From: Circinella minor
Lineage: Eukaryota > Mucoromycota > Mucoromycetes > Mucorales > Lichtheimiaceae
Reading direction: 5' to 3'
DNA: 14,503 nucleotides
NCBI GenBank assembly: GCA_016758965.1
Contig: JAEPRB010000535.1
Span: forward strand, 1 to 14,503
Made by a program: the position numbers and the translations under genes
Notes under the pieces: model-generated
The model's input: only the letters and a program-made list of their open reading frames with translations
What the model was told of the DNA's origin: nothing
Database searches by the model: none
In this document: positions 14,256 through 14,503 of the stretch, in pieces
Layout of the letters: every line of letters starts with the position of its first letter
How positions within the stretch are numbered: the stretch's first letter is position 1

Positions 14256-14501
14256 TTAAAATCTATTTTGATGATTTCTTTCTTGAGCTGATCTACTTTG
14301 CTCCCAGGTCTTCAATATGGGCCACGAATTTTCGAAAGACTGTGATACTTGATTCAGATAACGAGCTGCAACAAATGAATAATTGTTTGCATCAACTCTC
14401 TGTGCTTGCTCAGATAATCTTTCGAATGCTTGATGAAATCTTGCTAAGCTTTCTTCAAATAATGCATCTTGTGAAGGAGGTCTAATTTGACCTTCAGATG
14501 C
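14256..14501 (-). CDS. C-terminal 81 residues of an unrecognised helical protein (5' part outside the window)
   Basis: The minus-strand frame is open from the window edge to TAA at 14256-14258. It reads as normal soluble protein, with ALFEESLARFHQAFERLSEQ, VAARYLNQVSQSFENSW and a polar end NHQNRF. It is predicted by eye to be strongly helical, with spaced hydrophobic residues and Gln, Glu and Arg between them, as in coiled coils or helical bundles. Base composition is more even than in the surrounding DNA, which supports real coding. I do not recognise the family and find no transposon hallmark, so it may be a resident host gene. The competing plus-strand frame 14183-14485 begins inside the A30 run and is judged a shadow. 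Confidence 0.6.
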   Translation of the reverse strand, partial: ASEGQIRPPSQDALFEESLARFHQAFERLSEQAQRVDANNYSFVAARYLNQVSQSFENSWPILKTWEQSRSAQERNHQNRF

Positions 14502-14503
14502 TA

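Noticed and set aside
14183..14485. Plus-strand 100-codon frame beginning with poly-Lys
   Set aside because: It starts in the A30 run and lies opposite a frame with better coding character that is open to the window edge.

Overview
The window is AT-rich eukaryotic nuclear DNA made mostly of nested and decayed transposable elements. It also holds one nuclear tRNA gene and the 3' end of an unrelated gene at the right edge. Canonical GT...AG introns of 68 and 86 bp, a chromodomain Ty3/Gypsy retrotransposon, a PIF/Harbinger element with a trihelix/NAM-like second gene, and pyrimidine-rich non-coding stretches fit an early-diverging fungus, most likely Mucoromycota. That placement is inference; no ribosomal or housekeeping marker settles it.

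Layout. (1) 1-3020, minus strand: the 5' part of a decayed Ty3/Gypsy element (element A), with 5' LTR, candidate primer-binding site, gag, protease and the start of reverse transcriptase. In-frame stops interrupt gag and pol, and pol is cut by the window edge. A 355-bp pogo-like MITE (2526-2880, TA target duplication) sits inside its LTR. (2) 3094-3166, minus strand: a complete tRNA-Thr(AGT), 73 bp from the outer end of that LTR. (3) 3167-4720: non-coding, pyrimidine-rich, with three perfect hairpins and a degenerate tandem repeat. (4) 4724-13430: a PIF/Harbinger DNA transposon with TTA target duplications, 18-bp imperfect terminal inverted repeats and clusters of TTACAGCCC subterminal motifs. 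It carries an open two-exon SANT/NAM-like gene (plus strand) converging on a two-exon DDE transposase pseudogene (minus strand). (5) 4943-10837: a full-length, young Ty3/Gypsy chromovirus (element B, minus strand) inserted into the Harbinger element exactly at the start codon of its SANT/NAM-like gene, with a perfect 5-bp target duplication ATGGA. (6) 13434-14255: non-coding, with palindromes, two TATA-like boxes and an A30 run. (7) 14256-14501, minus strand: the C-terminal 81 residues of an unrecognised protein.

Order of events inferred from nesting: element A inserted beside the tRNA gene and decayed, and the MITE entered its LTR. Separately, the Harbinger element inserted between the tRNA region and the right-hand gene. 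Most recently element B inserted into the Harbinger element; its LTRs differ by about five substitutions and two small indels, and both its reading frames are open. The most notable points are the start-codon insertion, an exact 15-nt internal copy of element B's polypurine tract at the RNase H/integrase junction (candidate central polypurine tract), the absence of a conventional TGG primer-binding site in its 26-nt leader, and the dense subterminal motif array of the Harbinger element.
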